From positions 46,349,464 to 46,413,463 of the forward strand of contig NC_085138.1 of assembly GCF_035046485.1 (NCBI RefSeq): a stretch of DNA of 64,000 nucleotides, in the 5' to 3' direction. The DNA comes from Aedes albopictus (taxonomy: Eukaryota; Arthropoda; Insecta; Diptera; Culicidae). A model generated the notes under the pieces. That model was not told the DNA's origin. It searched no databases and saw only the letters and a list, made by a program, of their open reading frames with translations. Of the stretch, positions 43,985 to 61,614 are shown in pieces. Both the position numbers and the translations under genes were made by a program. Each line of letters starts with the position of its first letter. Position 1 is the first letter of the stretch.

Positions 43985-44205
43985 TTAAGGGCTGTTTGCA
44001 GTTCAGAAGGAATTTCTCAGCCTATCTTGATGCATGGGAAATTCCTTGCCTGAATCGCCCAAGAAACCGCTTTTTCTTCGATCGCAGTTCGCAGTTGCGA
44101 ATAAATGACAATTCAAATGGCAGTCTCTGTTGAAAGTTTCTGCCAGGAATCGCTCAGGAAGTTTCTTGAACTATTCCTTTCGAACACGAAACTGGGCTTT
44201 ACAGG
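43985..44205 (+). repeat. Dispersed repeat, partner of 39245-39455
   Basis: This is the inverse of the repeat in the PRMT3 intron. It interrupts the copia remnant between gag and reverse transcriptase. No target duplication is visible. Confidence 0.65.
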
Positions 44206-44526
44206 GAAATTGATTTCGGCAAGTTTGTAGCTTGTACAGAAGAGAACATCCACGTAGGCTTCCGTACTGTCGTAATTCTCCAATCGCATCGACGTCAACT
44301 GCTGCAACAAGTCAATCCTTCAATAAATTCCATCATCTTGAAATGCAGACTTCAACTTGTTCCAGGCTTCTTGCGCGTCCTTCGCATTCATGACCACCAG
44401 GCTGTAATAGTTCGCCTTTTCGAGACTTAAACAATTTGCTGATAATGCCCGCATCTGGATATTATCTTCATCGACGACTGCACACTGAAGTTTGTTTGTT
44501 ATAGGGTAAATAATAAATCTTTTCAT

Positions 44527-45003
44527 TCAGTTTCCAACGTTCAAACCGAACAGACATTTTTTACTTCTACGATACTTCTCAGATTCTGAAAGGATCAGCT
44601 CTCGCCTAAAATTGATTACAAAACAGACACTATACTATATTATCACCAATCATTGAACTTTGTTCTCAAGCTAGCTCCCAGCAGATGCTCCAGAGAAATT
44701 GCAGAAACCGCATAATAGGGTCAGGTAACCGATGTTGGAACATTTTCAGCAGTTACAGGACTAATTCTACACATAAAAACTAACAGCTCTAATCTAAACT
44801 GTGTCGCTAACTAGTTTAGTCTCGTACTATGCATGTAATATACTATAGCATTATTTCAGCATTGAAAAGTTGTACACTAAATGCATTGTTAGCACCTACT
44901 GGGCAATGTTACATCGCTTTCAATTTGAATAAATCGTTCGTTCGGAAATGAAATAAATACAAATCTTTTAAGCTAGAAGCTTTTACTGGTTTAGCAGTTT
45001 TTT
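44527..45003. other. Gene-free intergenic sequence
   Basis: This AT-rich stretch lies between the copia remnant and the zinc-finger gene. I see nothing recognisable. Confidence 0.4.
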
Positions 45004-45009
45004 TTTATT
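45004..45009 (-). terminator. Poly(A) signal of the zinc-finger gene
   Basis: AATAAA on the minus strand lies about 80 bases after the stop codon. Confidence 0.5.
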
Positions 45010-45089
45010 ATTATCGATGATAATCCTTGCAACACGATTACACGCAAATAGTAGAATCAGACAGTAGAGAATTACAGAAGGGACCGCTC

Positions 45090-52428
<7,339 letters not shown>

Positions 52429-52502
52429 CTGTTCGAAATCAAAAGAATATGTTTAGCTGTGATGAGGCTACAGCTGTAATTACATGATGTATAGCAGCGA
52501 TT

Positions 52503-52982
52503 CTCGTATTTGCAGTGCTTGCGATTTTACTGAACAAATACGAAGCCTAGCATTTATAAAACGTTAGTTTAAGTAACATTAAGAAGCAGTAACGCTTAAA
52601 GAAAATTCAGGTTAGAATGGATTATATCTTTATAATTTTTTCATTATGATATCTACATTGAGTTAAATGGCTCTGAAATAGTCATATGATATTGCTCACA
52701 AACACTCTTCGAAAGATATCTGAGTAACTGGGTAATCCAATGTCCAATCGAAATGAAATTCAAAGGCGTTCTACTATAATGGTATGGCTTTGATAATGTG
52801 CTAAAAGAATCCAACTAGGTTGATAGACGGCTGAGAAATTTATTATGACAGACTTTGTCAAAAATCTTAAAATGTTGAGTTTTGTTACATACGCACACAC
52901 ATACAGACTTTGCTCGGTTTGTCGAGCTGAGTTGAGACTTAACCCTTAGGGCATTGAATCAAAATTGGGTTTTCAAGCAATA
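52503..52982. other. Gene-free sequence upstream of the zinc-finger exons
   Basis: AT-rich, probably intron of the zinc-finger gene. Nothing is recognised. Confidence 0.35.
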
Positions 52983-53073
52983 GGGTATCGCGCCACTTGG
53001 GCGGTGGCTTCTATATTCGTCTGTTTTCCACTATAACTCAGTCAATTTTGAACCAATTGACTTAAAATGTTGT
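52983..53073 (+). mobile_element. Half copy of the GGGTATCGCGC MITE
   Basis: This stretch matches the left arm and loop of the MITE at 47498-47712 almost base for base. It stops where the minisatellite begins. Confidence 0.75.
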
Positions 53074-53085
53074 ACGATTCTATAA

Positions 53086-53210
53086 CATTCCCCAGAAAAC
53101 CATTCCCCAGAATGTACCATTCCCCAGAATGTACCATTTCCCAGAAATCCATTCCCTAGAAATCCATTCCCTAGAAATCCATTCCCCAGAAATCCATTCC
53201 CCAGAAAAGC
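53086..53210 (+). repeat. CATTCCCCAGAAAT minisatellite
   Basis: About nine degenerate units of 14-16 bases with the core ATTCCC(C/T)AGAA. It is in the style of the TTCCCCGAA-motif repeats at 11482 and 23327. Confidence 0.75.
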
Positions 53211-53270
53211 TTAATATAATCTGCTAAAAAGCATAATTCGATACACAAACAGTACAATGTTGATCATAAT

Positions 53271-53424
53271 TGTGGTGACGAGCGTCTTAACCATACACCT
53301 TTATACAGTACACTCATGCGCGTGCCACATATCCACCCACATTGTGTCACACTATGTGCTCCGCACCGCAGCAGAACAATTAGTCTATTATACACTCTCG
53401 TGCGTACCAGACGCGGTTACCACA
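53271..53424 (+). repeat. 5' LTR
   Basis: 154 bases, read as identical to 58674-58827. No AATAAA is visible within it, and TATACA occurs at about 53302. Confidence 0.9.
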
Positions 53425-54406
53425 AGTGGCGACGAGGAGAAAAAAAAAAAAACAACAGTTTGCTAGTTATTTGATTTGCAGATCATTCGCTTCGTGTTTG
53501 TTTTGGTGAAATTCAGTAATTAGTGGTAGAAAAAAAAATAAAGTGATGTTTTTTACTAATGATGATCTGCGATGAAAGAAAAAAAAGAAGCTTTCCGCCG
53601 TGCGTGGGCTGGAAGTGAAAAAATGATGCTGAGCATGAAAGAAATTTATGCTTGAAAATGGGCATTTTTGATAAATAAATTATTGGTGATTATGTTTCAA
53701 ATTGTGCTAAGTGGAAGAAAAAATGAAGTAAAACGAAACTATGCAGTGTTGCTGTTGCTAACGCTGCCTTGCAGCAGTTCTGTGTGCAGCCGCTGACCTT
53801 GATTTTTTCTCGCGTGCGCTAGAACAAAGAAGATTTAGCCACTGGTCGTGGTCATTGTGTTGTGTGGCCAAGCATGTGAAAAGGTTTGCTAGACAAAGGG
53901 GGCAATAAATGAAGCGCGGATGCGTTAGTGTGGTTATTTATGCTGGTGAATTTTGCTGTTTGCATGATTGTCGATGGCTTTTAGCGGCATTGATATTTAA
54001 TTACTGATTTTACTGTAGGAGCCAGGTGAATATACTAGATGTACTTGATCAGCGTAATCCAGTACAAAAGGTATGTACATTGTTAGTTATTCATGTGTTT
54101 TCCTAAGTACTGAAGGATATTCAATCTGATGATATATTTTCTAAAGGTTTCGGTGCACATTTCCGAACGTGCTTGAATTGCTAAAAGTTGATAATGAGAG
54201 AAAATATGCATTTTTAGAACTTTGTAATACACGCCAGAATAATTACAAGAAAATGAGTGCTTCTTTAAGAGTTTTGATTATTTTAATCCTGTTTCGATTT
54301 TTTAGCATTATCATTGTTGTCATTGAGTGAAGCTGCATCATCTTATAAGAAAAAGAAACCGTAAGTTTATAGGGGACGATCAGAAAAAAAAAGATCTATT
54401 GATAAT

Positions 54407-57400
54407 GTGATTTAATTCACTTGAAGTAGCGTTGTTGTGATTGAATTCACTTGAGATATAACTTGAGATATTATATGTGATCAATTTTACTGGAGATCTG
54501 GCACATCAACGACATGTCCCGCCCATCGCATCCTGCCATCTTATAGCACCTACGATTTTCGTATAGTTTCGCGATTAGTGACTCATTATTCCTTCTACGC
54601 ATGACATATTTGATCGTTTACGATAGTTTTGGCACATGATATTTAGATACAATGTTTTCGAATATGAATCATGTTCCATGTATGTATAGTATAAGCGAGT
54701 TGTTTCTGAAAGCGAGATGTATTTGGCTTAATTAGTACTGGAACTAGAAGGAATATGCAACCCAATTGTTTAATTAAACAAAAACATTGAAGTATACTTT
54801 GTTCTGTTTTTTTTTTGAATATATTACTTGGATTGACAGTGTCTAAGAAAAAAAAAATAAACGTTTGTTTTCTAGTATGACAAATATTTTATCGTAGGGT
54901 TTCAACTCGCACACGGAACATTGCATTTGTGATGTTTCGCTGAGGCACATTGTTCTTATCAACGAATCAATGAAATTAGCTGGGTCGAGTAACAAATCCA
55001 AATCGAACTTTTAGTCTTCAACGTTACTTGACACCTTCTTCAGTTTTAAACCAGATCCAACAAAGAAAACTAAAGTGTTGCCACACTGTTGTTGCCACCG
55101 TCAGTTGTGTGGGCATATAACGGGAAAGGCTCGGAAGTCTAACGGATATTTTTTTCTCTAGGACACTGCATATTCTGTATGTTACCCGCTGTCCAGTGTT
55201 AGTAATGGTTCGGTTTGTGGAGCCCCTGGTTTAGTTGTGCCATGTGTTCAGTTGTGATTACGGAATTTCTGGAAAATTTTCTGAACTATACAGATCAAGT
55301 TCGCTGTTTTGATGTCCCGTTGTCCAATAAAATATTAGCTTAGTACATGGGTAGGTTCTATAGGAATGTGATTAAATTCACTGGATACGTATGAAGACTT
55401 CTGTGTGTACACAAACAAAAGCGTAAAAGAGCATTGTGATTAAATTCGCTACGAAACTACAGAAAGAAAGGTGATTAAATTCACTGGAAAAAAAATGCGA
55501 AAAGTATTGGTTGAAATACTGTGTGCATTATTTACAAGCGTCGTGATTAAGTTCACTGAGAGTATACATAGGGTTTTTGATCCCATTCCCGGCACTATAC
55601 GTAAACAAAATTGTTCAATATCTAAATTCATAACGATACGACCGTTTTCGTTCACTTGCTCCATTTCATTCAGATACCTTATTGCGTGAACTTGTTGTTA
55701 ACAATGATTGTTGTGAAGATTTTCTGCCGGAAAGTTGAGTTTGAACGAGTTTACTGCACCTAGTCTAGCACCAATTTTCGGCACCAGTGCCGAATTTCCA
55801 GCAAAATCAAATGGGAAATCACTCGGCACCCATCTGCGTGCAAAAGTTGTTTTGAGCACTTGTGCGGCTTCAGAGTGAACGTGTACCTTATTGACTGTGG
55901 ATCTCGTTACGGAAATGTTGCGGGAGATGATTACCTACGGAAGGGCGTTTGGAAAATATGCGGCAAGTGATATTTTGATTTGTTTTGCTGTGAGGTGCCG
56001 GGAATTGACGCAGGTGACCAAGTAGTTCGAAACCTTAGAAGATAGTGTGATTTGATTCACTTGAAAAAAAAAAAATAAATAAACAGAGATGTGATTCAAT
56101 TCACTGGTGGTGGAAAGCAAAGGAAGCTAACTGTTAACCAAATGGAAATAAATGTGATTAAATTCACTGACTAAGTGTAAAGTAGAGTTGTGATTAAATT
56201 CACTAACAAAGTTTATGTAGAAGGGCACGAAGAAAATATTTGATCAGTGCACCGGGTTGGTAAGCCTAAGGAAAGCTCGGCCATTCAAAGCAGTATTATA
56301 TTTTTTTGGTAACATTTTCGTGAGTTTATGGAGAGCGGGATTCAATCTCAAATCTTCATTGAGTAAGATTAGGTTTTATGTATAAACCTGGGTCGTGAAC
56401 ACACCAAGGTACTACAATTTCAATTGAAATATATACAGCGAATTAAAAAATAATGCTTTTAATCTTCAAAGGAAACAAGATGCCGCCGTTATCGCCTGTC
56501 TGACAGTTATCATCATCGATGAAACGACAGCCCTGTGTCGTTACTAATGTCACTTTGTTTCGCAAATTGCTGAAGGCAGATAGCATTCGGCGTCATGTAT
56601 GTTCGAAAATGTAGTCCTTTCAACACATCATCGAACAACATCTTTTGAACAACAAAATGTACATAGGCCAGTATAGATTCTTCGTGAAAAAAAAAGCAAA
56701 ATTGACAGTGACTAATCCACGGTCTTCCACTCTCAGCCGATTGTTTCTTTTTTTTCTGCAAATGCGGGGACTGTTTGTAGATAATAACATACATATTCAT
56801 GAACATTCAGTGACCGAAAGTTCACTGGATGTTCAACAGATCTCGCCGGATGCAGGATGCGAGTAGTGATTTTTTGTCAACGTGCCGCAGTTACAGTTTC
56901 ACATCTCGCTGTTACATGAAGTGTGACGCAATCGTGAACAAGTTCGTCCTTATTCACGCTCGAGGAACCAGATTCACTGGCCTATACATTGTTGAAATCA
57001 CCCGGATGCGCTGCTGCCATGTCTGAGAATCCAACATCTTATATGTAAATCTTGTATACACAGCATTGTGAATGTGGATACTAGATTGATGTTGGCTGCT
57101 GTCAAACCCATTAGGTGGCAATGGTGTTGCCACATTCGTGGGAGGAATAGTTATTCCAGTGTTCATCTGTGCAGCGTATAGTTCATTTACGAACTTTGTT
57201 AAAGAAATTGGCCAAGAGTTGGTGTCTTAACACGTGAAGATCATTATCAATATCAACACTTTTGTCGTGTCGGTAAATGACTCAATGAAGTACTGTGATT
57301 AGATTTACTGTTACGCACTGGAATTCAATTGATTGATTGATTTAGCTATATTATAGAGACTTTCAGCCCTGGAATTGAAACCACTGTAAGCCAGTAAAAG

Positions 57401-57418
57401 CGTTGTGATTAAATTCAC
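54407..57418 (+). repeat. Thirteen copies of GTGATTAAATTCAC dyad
   Basis: Copies start at 54407, 54437, 54477, 55368, 55436, 55471, 55544, 56047, 56091, 56154, 56190, 57295 and 57405. All are on the plus strand and 14 bases long. GTGA and the final CAC or CGC are nearly fixed, and the middle varies (TTAAATT, TTTAATT, TTGAATT). The word is an imperfect palindrome. Most copies are followed by T plus GG, GA or TG. Confidence 0.85.
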
Positions 57419-58660
57419 TAAGGAATGAAGGCGAAAGAGTGGTAGTGTACTCCACACTCGAGGAAGTCTGACAAACGAGGGCATTTAAACCGGATAGGAC
57501 TAATAAATTGCACTCATGAGATGAATATAAGTATTGTTGTAAATCATTTTACAGGATATAAATATAGTGCTGAAAACTACACTAATATGTCAACGGCATA
57601 ACATTAAAAAAATGATGGAAGAATAATAACCGAAGACAACGTTCAGCAGAAAAATAGATAAATCCTTGTTGGTTAAGAGGGAAGTACTTTTACCGTTCAT
57701 TGCGACTGGAAGCAATTGATCTAGGATCGGACACGAGGCCTTCATCTAAGTTTCCATCAAATAATAAAATAAGTAGTTCATGCGAAGGTCCAAGAGCATC
57801 TGGACGTGATGAAACATGAAGAAAATGAGCGAAATTTTTAGACCAACATCTTTTAATCCTACTAAGAATTTGCATCTTTGACGTATTTCTACCTCAACTG
57901 GAAGGTCATCATCAGTGTCTCATACTTGATTCGAAGCGTAACTACCTTGAAAAACTAACGGAGAAAATAATAAAACTGGGAATGTATGTACCGCGATTGC
58001 TTATTATTGGTACATATTTCGGAATTGTAGTTGCTTATCGAGAGGAGTACTTCTAGAGTACGGATACTGGCTTTCTCTGTCTAGTCTAGAATCAATCCAA
58101 ACAGCTAGTTGATGTTTCGGTAAATAGAGTTTAGTTATAAAAACTATGAGATATAGGGAATTAGATGTTGGCATAGTTACTTAAAGAGGTCATCAAGCTA
58201 TTTATAAAGATTGTTTGGTTGTTTTATGGTCTGAGTTCAATGACATGCCTGTTATAAACATAAAAGAAATTCATATCTTACAATGATTGCTATCGTACAA
58301 TTAAGATTTGAGGGTATAATGGCCCACGGTAGATACTTGACTGAAAATAGAAGGTAATACGGAACGAACAATGATAAGGAACAGATGTACTGTAAGTTCA
58401 AAGTTTTTATATGTAGTAGAAGACTAAGTTTAATAAATGGATATATCAGGATTTTCTAGAAACGTGCTAGAACGTGCTGATCAGTGGAGTCAATTAAATA
58501 CCCGAATTATTATTATTTCTCATGGAAAACTTTTATCGAATTGAGTTGTTGATTATTTGTTATAGGGTTTATGAGTCACAGGTGTTTTGATAGTGCTCAA
58601 CTGCATTGGACGCCTCAAAGCGTTAACTGGACTTGAGAATACATCGAACAAATTCAGATT

Positions 58661-58673
58661 AAAGAAAGGGGGA
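58661..58673 (+). other. Polypurine tract
   Basis: AAAGAAAGGGGGA directly precedes the 3' LTR, the expected site of plus-strand DNA priming. Confidence 0.8.
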
Positions 58674-58827
58674 TGTGGTGACGAGCGTCTTAACCATACA
58701 CCTTTATACAGTACACTCATGCGCGTGCCACATATCCACCCACATTGTGTCACACTATGTGCTCCGCACCGCAGCAGAACAATTAGTCTATTATACACTC
58801 TCGTGCGTACCAGACGCGGTTACCACA
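58674..58827 (+). repeat. 3' LTR
   Basis: 154 bases, read as identical to the 5' LTR, followed by the ATAAT target duplication. Confidence 0.9.
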
Positions 58828-58832
58828 ATAAT

Positions 58833-59582
58833 GACATGTTATAGGCAAGAATTTTAACATTATAGTGTTATTACGCACAAATATCTATTTCTTATACGGT
58901 ATATGTAACAAAATAAGGTAAAAAATGTATGCATACATACAAACATATCCACATAAATAATAAAAATATTCTACAATGGTTCAAACGTTTAATTACCATT
59001 GTATACAGTTGCATGTTGATTTTTAAACCTATCTTGAAAGTTCACAAACTGTCATCCTTGCTATAAAATGTTTTGTTCTTGACAGATTTGCGAAAATTGT
59101 GCTGCACTTGTTTCACGATTAATAACGTTTTAAAAATGATGTGCAAAATTTACACAAGATGCTAATTGACCAGTTTATGGCCGGTTTATATTAAAAAGAT
59201 TTTTCTGTCGAAAACTTTGAGTTCGGAAAGACTCAACTGACCACGTTGTTCTACGCAAATGGTTGAAGGGATCCATCCCAATGGCTGTTCCTAATTATTC
59301 GCTTCAAAGGCCCTTCATTCATGTAGTATGAGAAGGGTTTTTATCATTATTCCAATACTATGGAATAGAAAAAGTGAACATATAAGCAGTTTTAATGCCA
59401 ACAATTCTTATACAAACTCTAAAATATTTTTAATGAAGGAGGAAAAAAAGTATCATTGTTTTCCTTTCGGCATTCAAAAACCCAACAATATTCCTTCTTT
59501 TTAAACAATATTTTTTTTTAGAATTAAGGCAATTAGTAAAATTTTTGAAATTATAATTGCTTACAAAAATTAAATTATAATT
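58833..59582. other. Gene-free intergenic sequence
   Basis: AT-rich. AATTGCTTACA near 59555 recurs just after the SINE tail (about 60458) and may be the SINE target duplication. Nothing else is recognised. Confidence 0.4.
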
Positions 59583-60455
59583 GGGTCTCCAGTTAGCCTA
59601 GTGGTTAAGGCTATGGATCGCCAATCCGGAGACGGCGGGTTCGATTCCCGTTCCGGTCGGGAAAATTTTCTCGACTCGCTGGGCATAGTGTATCATTGTG
59701 CTTGCCTCACAATATACAGTCGGAACCCGCTCGTTGAGCGACAACCTCCACCCAACCAACGGATTCGATTCGCTAGTTGGGTGAAGTGACAGCAGCACAA
59801 GGGGCGCGCGCATTGTTTTTTTTTAAATCATGTTTAGGTTGGAAGTAAAAAGTAATTTTTTTTTCAATTTGTTTTACATTTAGAGCAAAATTGATACGTT
59901 TTGCAAGATATATATATGGCCAATGCGATAAATAATTATTTTCACCCATTTTTAGTCGGTGAAGTGAAAATATAGATGTTTATGAAACCACCCGGACCAA
60001 AATGCAAGCACAAAACGCTTTCAATGATCGACAAAATAAATATTGCCGATGTTTTGCATTTGTTTCGAAGTAATTGTACATATTTTTTTTTAAAGAAATA
60101 TGAAATAGAAATTCTTCTTGGTTATCAGTAAAGTTTAAGAAACCAAAAACTCATTAGCTCGCCCCTCGGCATTACAGATTGGTTGTCATTTTCAGTTTGA
60201 CATTGAATTATGACAACCAGGTACTTTTTAGTTGGCTGACAGCTCAACTAACGGAGCCCCAACTAAAAAGTCACCCAACTATTAAGCCCCCAACCAGCGA
60301 GTCATGACTGTACTAATTTATGCCATGGCTGGCAAAGAATGCCCTCCAATTAATAACTGTGGAAGTGCTCAAAGAACACTAAGTTGGAGAGAGGCAGGCC
60401 AAGTTCCAGTGTGGGAACGTAGAGCCATACAGAAGTAGAAGAAGAAGAAGAAGAA
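59583..60455 (+). mobile_element. tRNA-derived SINE (Feilai-like) split by a MITE
   Basis: The 5' tRNA-like part begins GGGTCTCCAGTTAGCCTAG and has the B box GGTTCGATTCC at about 59639. It proceeds to TTGCCTCACAATATA, is interrupted by the pogo-like MITE at 59717-60310, then resumes with GGCAAAGAATGCCCTCC, AACTGTGGAAGTGCTCAAAG and a GAA-rich tail. The part order equals that of the reversed copy at 5435-5677. Confidence 0.85.
59717..60310. mobile_element. Pogo/Tigger-like MITE inside the SINE
   Basis: The ends are CAGTCGGAACCCGCTCGTTG and the near inverse of CAGTCATGACTCGCTGGTTG, with TA on both sides. The TA target and CAGTC end fit the pogo branch of Tc1/mariner. No transposase is present. 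Confidence 0.75.
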
Positions 60456-60491
60456 GAATTGCTTACATTTTCAACATAGATGCTCCCTTCC

Positions 60492-60734
60492 TACACACCA
60501 AAATTTTTGAAATGCTTCCAGCACGCCAAAAATCAGCAAAAGAAATTGCTGAATTTCAGCAACATTTTTGCTGAATTTCAGCAAAACTTTGCTGATCAAC
60601 TGTCAAAATTGCTGGATGGTTCAGCAAGTTGAAAAATAATTGCTGATACTCAGTAATTTGTATTTCTGAATGCAATCAGCACGCCAAAAATCAGCAAAGT
60701 TTGCTGATTACCAGCAAAAATATTTTGCAGTGTA
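60492..60734. mobile_element. MITE with TACAC ends and TCAGCAAA motifs
   Basis: The ends are TACACACCAAAATTTTTG and the inverse of TACACTGCAAAATATTTTTG with a TA target. About a dozen TCAGCAA or TTGCTGA words fill the inside, and CAGCACGCCAAAAATCAGCA occurs twice. Confidence 0.7.
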
Positions 60735-60990
60735 TCTACATAGACCCTTCTTCTCTACATATAGGCGAATTGCAATTCAGGAAATTATGGGCATTATAAC
60801 AACCACCACACCGGTGTTAAATTGCTGTTATATCTATTATATATATATTTTTAAATTTCTAAACACCTGTGCTTGTGGTGCCGATAGTTACCTAAACAGG
60901 GTGTCGACTCAATTTTGAAAATCAAATTCCCTGACTTTCCCTGACTTTCCAGTCACTTTCACTGAAAATTCCAGGTCATGTAAATCTAAT

Positions 60991-61153
60991 GTCGTTTTCG
61001 TTTTTGATTCAGTTCCAACCTGGGTTGGAACTGGATGAGATCACAGTTTCAACCCCAACCCGACTTCGGTTTCGCTTGAACTAAAGTTTGTTTGACATTT
61101 GTTTGTTTACACATTATCCGCCAATACAGTTCCAACCCAGGTTCAAAAACGAA
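60991..61153. mobile_element. MITE with GTCGTTTTCGTTTTTG end
   Basis: The left end shares GTCGTTTTCGTTTTTG with the MITE at 15646. AGTTCCAACCTGGGTTGG at left is matched by CAGTTCCAACCCAGGTTC at right. The right terminus seems cut short (CAAAAACGAA). Confidence 0.65.
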
Positions 61154-61281
61154 TTCAACATAAGCTTAAGAGTGTCTACTCATGAAATGAAATTCAATTT
61201 TCTGAATTTTCCTGCTTTTTCTAGGAAAAATAGAAAGAAAAAAATGAACTGCACCAATTTTTTTACAATAGGTTTAAGGCA
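61139..61281 (+). repeat. Direct repeat, copy 1
   Basis: A stretch of about 143 bases starting AGGTTCAAAAACGAATTC and ending GGTTTAAGGCATA recurs at 63739-63882, read as the same. It flanks the decayed LINE between. Confidence 0.8.
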
Positions 61282-61377
61282 TATTTACAGTATTTCTTCA
61301 GAATTCTTCTACCTATACGCTGGAAATAACTTTTGACAAGTAAACCGAAAATTCCCTAATTTAGATGAAAGTTCTTT

Positions 61378-61499
61378 AACCCTAAAAGGGATACCTTCAT
61401 GGCCTCAGTTTCGTCACCTCGCTGAGTGTGTTCCATCAAAGACGAGCTCTGAAAAGCGCCTGGGGTCCAATGGACCCCAGGTATCCCTTTTAGGGTTAA
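61378..61499. mobile_element. MITE with TTAACCCTAAAAGGGATACC ends
   Basis: The inverse of the left end closes the element (GGTATCCCTTTTAGGGTTAA). It is 122 bases long, with an inner palindrome TGGGGTCCAATGGACCCCA. No protein is coded. Confidence 0.82.
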
Positions 61500-61614
61500 G
61501 AAAACCAACTAACATTTTTTTAAATAACGCCAAACTTACAACTAGGATATTCGAAAGACATTACTCCTAGAACATTATTAGGGTGACATCTTAATGTTGT
61601 TTTATTAGTTAGAA

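Larger units (their letters stand above)
41555..44526 (-). pseudogene. Degraded Ty1/copia element
   Basis: In minus-strand order there is gag-like sequence (44526-44110, with LQCAVVDEDNIQM and an AQEAWNKLKSAF block), then unrelated insertions, then reverse transcriptase (43199-42876, with the VSYEEALSSPDRQLWLETMQ start and ARLVVKGCSQRPGIDYDEVYAPV), its continuation (42623-42369, IRNKERGELSIDQRRYIEDVL), and an RNase H start (42342-42091, YTDADWGEDVDSRRS). Several stops and shifts, a missing integrase region and internal insertions make it inactive. LTRs are not visible. Confidence 0.85.
53271..58827 (+). mobile_element. Non-coding LTR retrotransposon derivative
   Basis: Two 154-bp LTRs (53271-53424, 58674-58827), both starting TGTGGTGACG and ending GGTTACCACA, flank 5249 bases of interior. 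The 5-bp target duplication ATAAT is perfect (53266-53270, 58828-58832). After the 5' LTR comes TGGCGACGAGGAG, a primer-binding-like site, and before the 3' LTR comes the polypurine tract AAAGAAAGGGGGA. No open frame over about 100 codons exists in the interior and no gag, protease, reverse transcriptase or integrase motif is visible. It is therefore a large retrotransposon derivative that depends on another element. LTR identity suggests recent insertion. The strand is set by the polypurine tract. Confidence 0.9.

Noticed and set aside
58553..58857. Open frames over the 3' LTR, repeated at 53257-53466
   Set aside because: They are translations of the LTR, present because the LTR is duplicated, with no protein signature.
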